Below are positions 1 through 10,436 of a stretch of 64,000 nucleotides of DNA, piece by piece (position 1 is the first letter of the stretch; every line of letters begins with the position of its first letter). The stretch is from Alloascoidea africana. Lineage: Eukaryota; Ascomycota; Alloascoideomycetes; Alloascoideales; Alloascoideaceae. A program made the position numbers and the translations under genes. Under the pieces are notes generated by a model. It saw only the letters and a list, made by a program, of their open reading frames with translations. It ran no database searches and was not told the origin of the DNA. Location of the stretch: NCBI GenBank assembly GCA_030581615.1, contig JAKTTT010000010.1:1-64000 (forward strand), in the 5' to 3' direction.

Positions 1-127
1 TATTCTTGATCGTATATAATCCTTATTTATCGTTGAGGTCTATATAAGGGCGTCTTTTCGCCACTTTTAATATAAGAATTAACAAGTTTTCTCTTGAAAA
101 ATCACCACTGTGATATTCAAAAAACAG

Positions 128-199
128 TTCCTCGTGGCCCAATGGCAAGGCGTTCGCCTACGAAGCGAAAGATTCCAGGTTCGACCCCTGGCGGGGAAG
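128..199 (+). tRNA. tRNA-Arg (anticodon ACG)
   Basis: A full 72-nt cloverleaf can be folded. The acceptor stem TTCCTCG pairs with CGGGGAA with one T-G wobble. The anticodon stem TTCGC/GCGAA encloses the loop CTACGAA, placing ACG at positions 34-36. The T arm is CCAGG/CCTGG around TTCGACC. There is no intron and no encoded CCA. After A34-to-inosine editing it would read CGU, CGC and CGA arginine codons. Confidence 0.95.
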
Positions 200-200
200 C

Positions 201-207
201 TTTTTTT
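201..207 (+). terminator. RNA polymerase III terminator of tRNA-Arg
   Basis: A run of seven T residues starts two bases after the tRNA discriminator base and is followed by G and a second T run. This is the expected Pol III termination signal. Confidence 0.85.
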
Positions 208-1053
208 GTTTTTTTACCATATCAAATTTGGCCACCAATTTCAGATAATTCACAATTTTCAAGACAAAAATATGCCATATTGTAACATAAGGGCTCTTGC
301 AACTTCAAATTCCTCAATGCAGTTGATTGATTAGCAACACCAGCTGTTTTGTCAACATCAACTGCAATGGTTCTGTGATGGTTAAATAAAGAAAACAATC
401 GCCAAATTTGATGGTAACCTCTCTGACAGCTTTAATAAGTATTCAGAATTGTTTACACTCATTGGGGTCTTAGAGTTTCTTGGAGTCTTTTTAGTTCCAT
501 TTTGCTCCTTATGGAAATTTAGGTAATCCCATTTTTATAGCTCAAGATGATACCAACAATGGTAAAAAGTTATTTGCGTCATGGGATTTTACAGCACCGT
601 GTCTCTTAATGCTTCAGGTACAAACTCGAAAGCAGAAAATAGAAATTAGAAGCCTCCATATTCAGATCTGTAATTGGCTTGCAAACTGCTTAGAAAATAA
701 TAAGAAACTATTGATTAAGACCATATAAAATACTATTTCAAAGCAAAAACAAGATCAAGATGTGACCACATTCCTCAAACGGTTTGGTTTTTTCAAGTGC
801 AGGAAATAGAAATAACATGAAATTCCGATGTAAGTGGTAAACACCGATTTGTGAAGGTAATATGGATGTATGGGTGTATACACAACAGAATAAAACTGGC
901 CTCATCCTTACAGATATGGTCGGCTTTTCGTGTATTATCATTCAACCTCTTTTCCTTCTTGTTTTCGCTTTAATAACGGGAACCATAGTTTTTAGGACGT
1001 TACCAGTAGCAAACTATCAGCAGAATTCATCAAGTTTCTATATTCCCACAACC
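208..1053. other. Intergenic region, no gene seen
   Basis: This AT-rich spacer lies between the tRNA and the zinc-cluster gene. An in-frame ATG at 862 would extend the downstream protein by 64 residues, but they do not resemble a zinc-cluster N-terminus and the ATG at 1054 has a better context. No RNA gene or repeat was seen. Confidence 0.6.
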
Positions 1054-3659
1054 ATGGCCCGGAATTTATCGACTTCCGGATCGCCACCAACATCAAAATT
1101 CAAACCAAAGACGAAGATTACTCGCAACAGAATCCCTACTTCCTGCTCTGTCTGCCGCAAAAGGAAAATAAAGGTAAGAGTCAATAACTCTATATTACTT
1201 TTGCCAGAGTTTTAATAGTGTTCTGTTTTTTTGCTGTCTAGTGTGACCGTGCCAAACCCTACTGTGGAAACTGTCTGAAGGCTGGAGTCTCTGAAGCTTG
1301 CTGCTATGAGGAACAAGTTTGGGCAAAGACAAATGCCCGTCGAAAGAACTCTGACATTGAAAAAAGTCTTCTCCAAGAGATCCAAAAATTAAAGAGTAGA
1401 ATAGCAGAGTTGGAGAGTCCGATTAGCTCTTTTAGTGCCGATTCTATTGGGCATAGGTCATCGGTGGATGATTTGGATCGAATCAGTAGAACAAACACAA
1501 ACTTTTCTGATTCACAAAGCGATGGTTCAGATGTTTTTGAGTTGTCAAAGAATTTTGATCAACTGTTGATTAGGGAGGATGATGGGTTTATCCATTATGG
1601 AGCAACCAGCAAGTTTTCTGTTATGAGTAATGATCCGTTTCTGAGAGATCTCTTGAAGTCTTACATGGCTGCCATGAACAAGAAGGGAGCGGAGCTAGAT
1701 AAAATAAACACAAGTACAGGGTGCCCAATAGAAAATTCAACTTATCCCAAGCTAGATGGCGCTCTGTTGGTACCCTCTCATGCCCTTTCTCCATCAAATC
1801 TTATCAATACAATCGAGTCAGCTTTACCCTCGCGTTCAATCTGTGATCTTTTGGTAACCAGGTATTTTGAAAGTTGCTATGCGTTTTTTCCTTTGATTGA
1901 TAAGGATGAGTTTTTAAAAGATATCAACACAATAATAGAAGGCCACCAAAGAATTCATCTAAGGATCATAGACAAGAGCTCTTTTACCACCCTTTGTGAA
2001 TTCCTCCTTGTTCTCAGATTCGGTTATCTTAGTTTACCTTTTGATTATGATCGTTTCATTGGTGGTGGACACATGTGCAGCGAAAGTATGGTCCAGCTTC
2101 GGGACAAAGCGCCAACAATCGGCCATATATTTGTCGAGTATGCCAAGTCTTGCATTTCTCAAACTGAGATATTGAGCATTCCTAGGTTCTCTACGATTCG
2201 ATGCCTATTGTTTTTACGACATTATCATATCCTTTCACCTGAGGTGTGTGATGAGGGTACCGAAAATCAAGTTTTACTAAGTATGGCTATTAGAATGGCC
2301 TTTTCTTATGGTCTGCAACGAGACCCCTCAATTGTTGGCCTCCAAGATCTGAAGAAACAGAATACTTGGAGAAAAATGTGGTATTCTATTCTTATATGTG
2401 ATTCAATGCAATCCATGTACCTTGGAGCACCTCCCCATATCCAATCTGAACAAGTCTTTGATACCAAGCTCCCCATGTTAAGTAGCTTTGCTTTTGATAA
2501 TCATGTTGAGGCAGCAGTGATTTCAAATCTTTCCGTTCAGTACGAGATTGCAAGTGAAATTCGAGAGGTGATGAATATTTTGACAAATTTGAGGCACACA
2601 CCCAGAAAAAGCCAACTTGACGTACATTTAAATCGTCTTGAACAGATTCTATCTCATAAAGTCAAACCTCTTCATCAACTTCTTGATGAATCTAAATTGC
2701 TTTTGTTAACTGATGGAGCGCAGTCTCTCAGTGGGATCGATATCGTTATCAGAGTAAATGCAATAATGGCGCTTTATCTTTTCAACTATGTATTGTTTCT
2801 GGCCTCTCAATCATCCAATCCAGAAGTGTCAGACAAGTATTTTGCAGCTGCTTTGGAGAATGCACTTATCATGCTACGTCTAATACTGCAAACATGTGAA
2901 GGCCCAAGCCCACTTCATTCTTCCCAGGTCCCCACTAACAATACCTTGAAATTTGGTAGCGAGCATGTTCTTCAGTCTTGTTTGTTTTGCGCCTTCACAG
3001 GTCTAATGCCGTTGATCCAGAGCTTTATAATTAGGTCAAGATTGCGACTAGTATCTGAAGATATTACGGACCGTTTTAAAAGCATAGATTCTCGGGGACT
3101 GAAAGAGTTTCTTTATCCTTCGCAAGGGGATGATGCTGGAGTTGTACTATATAACCATCTCAAGTACGTGTATTTGAAATGCTTTTCTATGGCAAACATT
3201 TGCTATAGAGCCTGGAAGGTCTGTCAATCTTTGCGATTTTTCTTTATTTACTGTTACTCTAAATACCCCATGTTGTTTGAACACCCCTCTTTCTGCGCAA
3301 ACCCAGTCCCAGAAAAATCCCCTGTATCAATATCGGAGGATCTGGATCGAATCCCACGATCGAATGATATGTTACAGGAGCACCAACTGAGCTACCAGAA
3401 TTCGTGTCCATCGATATCACATTCCGCCTCTACCCGAACATCATTTCGAGAACCAGCAATCGAAAATGAACCAGGCAAAGGATATGACCATTCTCTAGTA
3501 GATCTTGATGCTGCAAATCTTGAAACATTTTTATCTGATCAACTCACGGATGATCAATATTGGTCCAAGTTTTTGGATGAGTCGGCAATGGCTTTCAACA
3601 GCTTTGCTATACCAAATTCTACAATTATAGCACCTCCACCCTATACGACGAGTTCATAG
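1054..3659 (+). CDS. Zn2Cys6 transcription factor, Hap1-like
   Basis: Two exons, 1054-1173 and 1242-3659, joined by a 68-bp GTAAGA...TAG intron, give 845 residues. The intron splits the zinc cluster: Cys31 and Cys34 with the RKRKIK stretch are in exon 1, and Cys41, 48, 51 and 60 are in exon 2. A linker and short coiled coil (roughly residues 75-97) follow, as in a dimeric binuclear-cluster factor. The cluster and the downstream VWAK segment resemble the Hap1 family. Residues about 190-480 carry a fungal-specific transcription factor middle domain, with a typical RxAFSYGLQRD segment. The tail is Ser-rich and acidic, as in activation domains. Hap1 proteins regulate heme- and oxygen-dependent genes, but the target here cannot be read from sequence. 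The start at 1054 (ACCATGG) was preferred over an upstream in-frame ATG at 862. Confidence 0.88.
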
Positions 3660-4305
3660 AACTCGCGATTTTTTAATCAAAGCATCATTCTTTTCTTTCT
3701 TTCATCTTATTCTGGCTTTCTTGGTTTATTAGTCTCTTCGTGAATATCTCAAAGATTATGCTAATGGGGAAGTTGCAGAGGAGAAGGTTCTGTGACAGTA
3801 AAGCATAACCGAAATAACTGACTATTACGAATTAACATGCAATGGAATCCGTATACAATCTATCAATGATATGATTTAGTTTTTTTGCAGTGATAACTGG
3901 TTCTTTTGTGTCCTGTGATGCTGACTTGGAGTTTACCGCATAGGATCAGCTGGGAATATACAATTCTTCAGTTTATGTTTAAATTCTGGAGTTATGGGTA
4001 TTCTAGGTGGTGTATTAGGATACAAGAGACTCTGAAGAGCTTGTATATACCAATTTCAAGATTTGAAGCAGTGACACTATGAAACAAACTCCTCAAGAGG
4101 AGTTGACCCCAAGATATAATTGGTTGAGGGGGCAAAGTTTTATGATATCGTAGACTCGTTTAATGTAAGGTTTAATAACTAGGATCCTTATGTTTTCGTT
4201 ATATACCTATAGTAGAAACTTGCTTCACCAATCATGTATTACAAAGATGATTAATTTAAAGCCAATGCCGTGGTGTTGTCTTCAGTGAATTTATCTGTTT
4301 TCATT
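3660..4305. other. Convergent intergenic region, no gene seen
   Basis: This spacer separates the 3' ends of the zinc-cluster gene and the complex I subunit gene. It is AT-rich and holds no ORF with protein-like composition and no recognisable RNA. Confidence 0.6.
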
Positions 4306-4859
4306 CTATTTAGAGGGATCATTTCGCTGGTATCCCAAATACCCTGTAACTCGGTGAGAAGGGAGCATTTCCAAGTATTTTTCTACACATGCGAACTAGG
4401 TTAGAAATGTTCTCAGATTTGTACAAGCAAGCAAATGATTCAAAAAATTTCTTATTTCGATCAGAATCACTGCTATAGCAAATCCAGGAAAAAAAAGAAG
4501 CTTACCGGCCAAATCTTTACAGTTTTCGTATTGGTTCACACCCTGGGTTCTATAGCACTTTGTCAAAGCCCTTCTGCACGTTTTCAAAGCCTGAACTCTG
4601 ATAAACTGTTCACGAAGCATGCTCTCTTGGGCCTTTCGAAGATCCTCAACATTTGTGTATTCAATGTCGTCAAACGACGTCAGTTCGGGCCGTGCGTGTG
4701 TAGGTTCTACAATGTCCAAGAGCACTTGTTAGAAACAATTTCCAAGCCGAAGAATGATGCCTATACATTAGCCGGCTCAAATTCGATCCTCGAATGCTCC
4801 CAGTTGGTTTTGAATCACCTTGTATATTCATTCGAGAACTTCGTTCACTTACTTGTCAT
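4306..4859 (-). CDS. Complex I accessory subunit, NDUFB10/12-kDa-like
   Basis: Three exons on the minus strand: 4859-4853 (7 nt), 4706-4506 and 4382-4306, with introns of 146 and 123 bp (donors GTAAGT and GTAAGC, CTAAC branch sites). The product is 94 residues. It has the hallmarks of the fungal 12-kDa NADH:ubiquinone oxidoreductase subunit: an N-terminal FDDIEYTNVEDLRKAQE stretch, an LREQFIR helix, two cysteines around a CYRTQGVNQYENC core, and a tail with YLEML and TGYLGYQRN. The protein would sit on the membrane arm of mitochondrial complex I. Without splicing the C-terminal half is lost and no ATG is available, so the splice model is strongly supported. Its presence implies a proton-pumping complex I, absent from Saccharomyces. 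The 7-nt first exon (ATGACAA) is notable. Confidence 0.88.
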
Positions 4860-5155
4860 GGCTGTTAATGTTTGATGAGGTCCTTGATATTGCCAACTTC
4901 TATAACCGATCTTGGGAAGCTTGATAAAGCCATTCAGAACAGCTCTGAGTGGTCAAAATGACGACACGTGACCAAACATGTTACCCGGCCTATTACACAA
5001 CGTTTATAGACCAAAAAGATCAAGGATGGGCATTTTCACTCATTTCCTTTACAAATGGGGTTTCCAGAAGTAAATAGTATATTAGAATTAAAGAATAAAA
5101 TAACTTATACCTAGTTAAGTAGGCGAACTGCAATTTAGAGTATTAACAAGCAACA
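4860..5155. other. Upstream region of complex I subunit gene
   Basis: This is the presumed promoter of the minus-strand complex I subunit gene. No ORF or clear regulatory motif was identified. Confidence 0.4.
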
Positions 5156-5168
5156 AAAAGAAGCGATT

Positions 5169-5318
5169 GTACGGGCTACAACAAGGCATGGAAAACTATG
5201 AGACAGGCCCGATCGATGACAACCCGCTAAATCCTTGAAGGTTTACAGCAATAGACACAGCGTGTTGTCATCGGTCGGGCCTGTCTCATAGTTTTCCATG
5301 CCTTGTTGCAGCCCGTAC
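5169..5318. repeat. 150-bp foldback (MITE-like) element with target duplication
   Basis: Two 55-bp arms (5169-5223 and 5264-5318) are inverted copies differing at two positions, separated by a 40-bp loop. The outer ends are GTACGGGCT and AGCCCGTAC (one arm differs further in). The 10-bp direct repeat AAAAGAAGCG flanks it at 5156-5165 and 5319-5328, with three extra bases (ATT) between the left copy and the left arm. A 9-10-bp duplication is typical of Mutator-like elements, so this could be a MULE-type MITE. The family assignment is an inference, and no transposase is encoded. Confidence 0.75.
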
Positions 5319-5328
5319 AAAAGAAGCG

Positions 5329-6295
5329 GATGTCATACAGAGTTTGATGAGCTAAGAAAATCCAAAACGGGAAAGAAACGATACAGGAAAAAGTTAGGAA
5401 TGTAACCCTTTTGAATAATTAACTGTCATTTATTTTGTGTACCAATTTACAGGGATTGGATATTGTTGGTTGTGTATTGACTGGAAGATTTTAAAAAACA
5501 TGTACAGTAACTCGTGGATGAACAGTCTAAATATCAAGCAGTAAGAGTAGCGCTCTTTCCTTATACCAGAAATAAGTTTTAGACAGGTTACTCTATGAAA
5601 TATTAGAAAATTGTATTTTTGTGAGGAAGCTATCTGAAATTTTTGTAAGTCGTGCAGACCCACTACCACAACCATTTTCGAGCCTTGACAAGCTCTCCGA
5701 ATGCCATCAAATCAAAACATGCGCCCATATTAATACTCTAACTGAGGTATTTTTGTAGTTATACAATTGATAAATTGGCAAGGTTAGGACAAAGAGTGCG
5801 AAATGTTTGGGACCCAGGTGAAGCTCGGTTTAAACTTGGTCAATCAAAACAGAAGGCCAAGCATTCAAGTCCCGCAAGCTTTTAATGCAATTTCACACTC
5901 TTATTTTAAAGCATTTGACCGTTTTGACAGTAAATTTGCACACTGGACTGGAATACTTCCTTCATTTACAAAGGTGTTCCTTGGAAGCTGGTTTGCAAAT
6001 GATTGTCCAATTGCATTTCTAGGACTATAACATTCGATAATGTCTTTATTAAAGGGAGAACATTGTATTTTTGGGTAATATCACACATTGAAGCCAGTGA
6101 AAATTACCGAAAGAAAAGCAAATGAAGAAAAAGAATTGGTGAATTTGGGGACTGGCCGTATCCAGGGTATTGGACACTATGATCCTAGTTGTCTAGCCTT
6201 TTTGAGATTTACAGTAACATGAAAATATAGAAGCTCTGGTATACATCTCGAAAAAAATACTAAAACAACGCCTACACACAATTTCCTCACAATAA
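5329..6295. other. Intergenic region, one weak ORF
   Basis: No recognisable gene. A 75-codon ATG ORF at 5803-6030 (+) has a slightly amphipathic N-terminus and an aromatic C-terminal half, but matches no family I know. It may be chance. Confidence 0.4.
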
Positions 6296-6535
6296 CTAGA
6301 TAGCATCTCTTCCCAGTATTCTGGCCATGGTCTCCTTTATTGCCATAGATAGCTGCTGCATCCTGGAGTTCACAAAACCATGCACACCCCAAGCGAATCC
6401 GCCATCAAGCGCCTTTGAGAGTATCTGGTTTTGAATGGTAATTGGAATCGTGGATGCAACCATTCCGATCATCGTGTCTAATGCAGCTGCCATTAATACA
6501 AAAAGAAATAGGAGGAAAGCTTCGATATATCTCAT
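6296..6535 (-). CDS. Hypothetical 79-residue protein with N-terminal hydrophobic segment
   Basis: The ATG at 6535 opens a 79-codon frame. Residues 6-19 form a strongly hydrophobic stretch that could be a signal peptide or membrane anchor. An amphipathic body with a GGFAWGVHGF segment follows, then a helical basic C-terminus. No family was recognised. The frame extends upstream without a better start. A real small membrane or secreted protein and a chance ORF are both possible. Confidence 0.3.
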   Translation of the reverse strand: MRYIEAFLLFLFVLMAAALDTMIGMVASTIPITIQNQILSKALDGGFAWGVHGFVNSRMQQLSMAIKETMARILGRDAI

Positions 6536-7577
6536 CTTCAGCTTTGTTGTAGTTATGAAAAGAAGATTCAAGCGAACCAGGTGGTAGTGGTAGTTTTGAG
6601 TGGTTTGCGACTGTAAAAGAAGCAAACAGTCTCTAGAGCAGTTTATGGAGGTCACGGCGATCGATTGAAAATAGTCATCTATTTCAAGCATTTTGGGAGG
6701 ACTTTAGCAGAGAAAACACCTTTTGGGGCCATTGCTTGTGTAGACCATTGTCTGTTTGTATTTCTAATATTACTGGGTTTGATCACGTCTTGTCTACAGT
6801 GCTTTAATCAAGCTACAAGTAGAGCGTAAAACTATTACAACTGATCTAGTGAACCCAACGTAAAACATGCTTCTAGCTATGTTTTCGGTGTTGGCGTTAA
6901 AGATCAACTTGTGTTCCTAGATAGTTGGTGCTCATTACGAGTGTCTTCTTCGACTATGGTTTGCGGACATAATCTGCCGATTGCTGGTTACAACAGTCGG
7001 AAGGGAGAATAAACGCCAATTGGATACACTCCGCTGGAAGCGACCTTGGAAGATCGGGTTCTGGAGGTCTACTTTCCTTTCTTGACTAGGGCAGTAAGAT
7101 GAAAGGACCAGCACGAAACACTCTACTATTAAAGAATAGCAGCACAATCAATTCGCTACGTTATTCGGTTGGAAAGGGAAATGATATGGGATGAAAAAGA
7201 TGTTAATTTTGTACAAATGAGGGTTTACGAGGATGCAGAAATACAACAGCCAGCTTTTACAGTTCTCATTGTGATTTATCAGCAATGTCACTGTGGAACC
7301 ATTCATAACTACATATATCTATTGGTTGGAAGCTGAGTGTTTTTCTTCTGGTGAAGTGCTCCTATCGTGTCCCAATTGAAGGTCGTGAGCTCTAGGTGTG
7401 CATGCACGATAATAGAAATCGGACTGTAGCCGTCTATGGCGAGTCTGTTTGCAGGGGCTTTCCAATGTGACTAAGTATTGAAAGCTGAGGGATTCAATAT
7501 TGTAAGCACTTCAAGGGTAAAGCGTGATTCCCAAATGGTAAGTCTATAACAGTCTATAACAAACTTAAATACTAGTA
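6536..7577. other. Intergenic region, no gene seen
   Basis: About 1 kb downstream of SSY5 (minus strand) with several short ORFs in conflicting frames and no protein-like composition. The 3' end of the SSY5 transcript must fall here. Confidence 0.5.
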
Positions 7578-10214
7578 TCAATTATTATCACTACTATCAT
7601 CATCAATCACCTCTTGATCATCAATAATAGTCTCATCCTCTCTATCGTCAATATCATGGCGCTCATTAGGTACAGCGTCATCTTTAGCACCTACAACTCC
7701 CCATCTTATATTTGTAACCTCTTGCAATCGATCCAGAATTTGACCCATTGGTGTGAAAAGGCCAAATTGTTTGAACTCCCCATCGTGAGAATGAAGCATT
7801 CCTACAACCCCCAATCCTGAACCAAAACCACTGTTTTGTTGAATCTGTTGTGGTTGCTGATATGCCTGTAAAGGAGAGTGGCTTCCTCCACCAGATGGAC
7901 CTGAACTCTGAGCTATGTCGCTCAGAGGATCATCATCCTCCATTTCTGCACTTTCTCTTTCATCATTTAAATCATCTGAATTGTTCTGACGTTCAAAAAT
8001 CGTGTCAAGCCCAATGTTATTTCGTCCCTGTGATTGACGTCTTCCACTAATACCAGAACTATTTGAAGCTTTTCGTCTAGGAGAAGGTGTGTTTATTTTT
8101 TGCAAAATCCAAGCACCAGAATCTCCAGCAGCTGCAAATGAAGGTGTGGGACTGTTATTCGAGGAAACAACAAATTCACTGGACTGTATACGACCATCAG
8201 CCCAGTATACCATTTTCATCCCATTAAATTTCCCAGAAGTGTACTTTGAAGTGGAGCCGTACTTGAACAGCTCAACCCCTGGCGTTAACTTTCTAATGAC
8301 CTTTTTCACGTATAGATTTCCGAACATTAATGCCGGATCAAAAGCTGAAAATGGAACGTCGTCTCCAAGGTAATTCCTACACTTCATACCACTTGAACAT
8401 CTAATTACAGCAATATCTGAAATTGCATTTCGAACCATGGTTCGTTCACCCCATAGAACCTGCCCAAAAGGTTGGCTAGGCTTGTTTCGTGGTACTATTC
8501 GTGTAACTGCTTGGGCTGTAGGATCCCGTGGATTGCTACTAACCTTAACTGTGGTAGGCTGAGCTGGGAATAGTTCATCCAACTGCTTCACGACATGATT
8601 ATAAGCCATGAATTCCTCTGTCAGCTGAGCATACTTAGATCTCTCTTTTAATAATGCTCGTTTATACAGATTAATCAAAACAGGGGAAGGCACCGAAACA
8701 TGCGGATATCCGCTGTTTGCTTCAGTCAGACAGACATGGGCACAAGTCATTGCAAAGCTCGAATTTGCGTAATCCGAAAGTGCTTCGTTGTTGGGATCTA
8801 TCTGTGGATAGACATAACCCCCAAGAGTTCCACTTAGAGTGAGAGCATTTTCACACGATATAGACATAGACATTGGCGGAGAACTGCTGTCATATGGAAT
8901 TCGATATGGTGCCTGGAACGCGCCACCACCGGATGCTGGAATACCACATGGCAGAATGGAATTTTTTTGAATATAAAAATGAACATCTGAATAAAGGTCA
9001 ACCAAGGGTGCAATTCGGCTGTAAAGATCTTCATTTACAGTTGGATACCCAAATATAACTGTAAGTGAGGCAAAATATGGAGTAATTCCTCTTAGAACTG
9101 GCGCTATAAATGTTCCATCACTTTCAGAAATATTGTCTGAACTTACCCCTACAATCATTTCCATTACTCTTGAAACACTTTCAAATGACGGAAGATTTGG
9201 AATCGATGAAAGAGCATATATTTTGGGTCTTGGGACGACCTCAAATTCTCTGCTCTCCTCTTCTGTACATTTTGTACCCAGAGTATTGCTCAAGGTTTTC
9301 AAGGAACCCAAAACCAGGCTCTGAGCTTCTCTAAATGTGTCATTCCTTAGAATATTATCCACCATATGAAGCGATTTTTTGATCACATCCCGGAGCTGCT
9401 TGTTATTGAATATTGTAATGCTCTTTAGGGTTGCCGAGCTTGCGGTCGATATCGTGTTGGAAAAGCCTGAAATGAATTCCACGAACTTGCTTGCTCCACC
9501 CAAAGGGTCAAGTTCGTTACTGCCCACCTTTCCGATCACGTCGTCCAAATCAGAGTTGAGTCGAGTTAGCTCCCCACATATGTATGAGGGCGTTAAAGTA
9601 GGGGGCTGTAATGTTTGTTGAGAAGGAACTCGAGAAGGTACTGTATGGAAATTTACAGGAATGGGGACTTCTGGAATACCACGATTTGCTGCTCGACCTG
9701 TAAACTGAAGGTTGACATTTGTATTGCTCAAGGGCGATCTCCTAGAGTTTCTCCTTCCTTGAGAGTGTGCAGAAGTTGATCCGGAGGACAAGGCTATGGA
9801 CTCTGTTTCTTCTTTTCCCATCACTCTCAGGGATTCTGGAGACGTGTCAACTGAGGAAAAGACTTTTCCTGTTTTTCGTCCTGATGACGAGTGGGACTGA
9901 AAGGAAGAAGGTGCTGTTGAAGTAGACTGGAAACTTCTCCCATCCTTCGAAAACACGCTGCCGGAAACCTGAGACCATGAAGAAGCATCGCTATTTCCTG
10001 ATCTCGTGCTGATATGAGAAAAGGAGCTGGAAGTTGCAGAAGTCGTTGTCCCAGATCCTGACGCTGGGGCTGAACTTGTGTTACCAGCAGGAATAGGGTT
10101 TCCTCCAAATGTGCTAGGTCGATCATGCTCCAAGGTGGGCCTGTTTGCAGAGCTCGACGTGGGATTTCTAGCCTTGGACTTTCCTTTGCCCTTTTGTTGT
10201 TGATTCTGGTCCAT
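7578..10214 (-). CDS. SSY5: SPS-sensor endoprotease Ssy5
   Basis: Single exon, 878 residues (S. cerevisiae Ssy5 is somewhat shorter, about 700). The first ~200 residues are Ser/Thr-rich and low complexity, matching the inhibitory prodomain region. The C-terminal half is a chymotrypsin-like S64 protease. The likely triad is His493 (in TCAHVC), Asp600 (in ISDIAVI) and Ser699 (in AGDSGAW). In the known pathway, Ssy5 acts with Ssy1 and Ptr3 at the plasma membrane. When external amino acids are sensed the prodomain is removed, and the catalytic domain cleaves Stp1/Stp2 so that they enter the nucleus and induce permease genes. A poorly conserved acidic segment lies near residues 765-785. The gene is divergent from the neighbour at 10437, with a 222-bp shared upstream region. 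Confidence 0.93.
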   Translation of the reverse strand: MDQNQQQKGKGKSKARNPTSSSANRPTLEHDRPSTFGGNPIPAGNTSSAPASGSGTTTSATSSSFSHISTRSGNSDASSWSQVSGSVFSKDGRSFQSTSTAPSSFQSHSSSGRKTGKVFSSVDTSPESLRVMGKEETESIALSSGSTSAHSQGRRNSRRSPLSNTNVNLQFTGRAANRGIPEVPIPVNFHTVPSRVPSQQTLQPPTLTPSYICGELTRLNSDLDDVIGKVGSNELDPLGGASKFVEFISGFSNTISTASSATLKSITIFNNKQLRDVIKKSLHMVDNILRNDTFREAQSLVLGSLKTLSNTLGTKCTEEESREFEVVPRPKIYALSSIPNLPSFESVSRVMEMIVGVSSDNISESDGTFIAPVLRGITPYFASLTVIFGYPTVNEDLYSRIAPLVDLYSDVHFYIQKNSILPCGIPASGGGAFQAPYRIPYDSSSPPMSMSISCENALTLSGTLGGYVYPQIDPNNEALSDYANSSFAMTCAHVCLTEANSGYPHVSVPSPVLINLYKRALLKERSKYAQLTEEFMAYNHVVKQLDELFPAQPTTVKVSSNPRDPTAQAVTRIVPRNKPSQPFGQVLWGERTMVRNAISDIAVIRCSSGMKCRNYLGDDVPFSAFDPALMFGNLYVKKVIRKLTPGVELFKYGSTSKYTSGKFNGMKMVYWADGRIQSSEFVVSSNNSPTPSFAAAGDSGAWILQKINTPSPRRKASNSSGISGRRQSQGRNNIGLDTIFERQNNSDDLNDERESAEMEDDDPLSDIAQSSGPSGGGSHSPLQAYQQPQQIQQNSGFGSGLGVVGMLHSHDGEFKQFGLFTPMGQILDRLQEVTNIRWGVVGAKDDAVPNERHDIDDREDETIIDDQEVIDDDSSDNN

Positions 10215-10436
10215 CTTCGAGTGTTTATCTCCTTCTCTGTGACATGGAGAGCTGAACAGGATGAGGATGATGACGAGTTGCAGTGGTACGGCAATTCCTT
10301 AGACGCACGGCATCGCTCGAGCTTACCCGGTCGGACATCCGCTACAGGCCCCATATTTACCCAGCGTTCTGAAAAGTACTACAAGTGATTGTGGTTTTAG
10401 TCCCGATGTTCCCCTAACACAACTCTGCCAATTTTC

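Noticed and set aside
862-1053. Upstream in-frame start for the Hap1-like gene
   Set aside because: The added 64 residues are hydrophobic and unlike zinc-cluster factors, and ACCATGG at 1054 is a better start.
5169-5318. CRISPR or terminator interpretation of the inverted repeat
   Set aside because: A single 55-bp hairpin with flanking duplication in a yeast genome fits a foldback element, not a CRISPR array or terminator.
5803-6030. 75-codon ORF
   Set aside because: No domain, codon or context support. It can be chance in AT-rich DNA.
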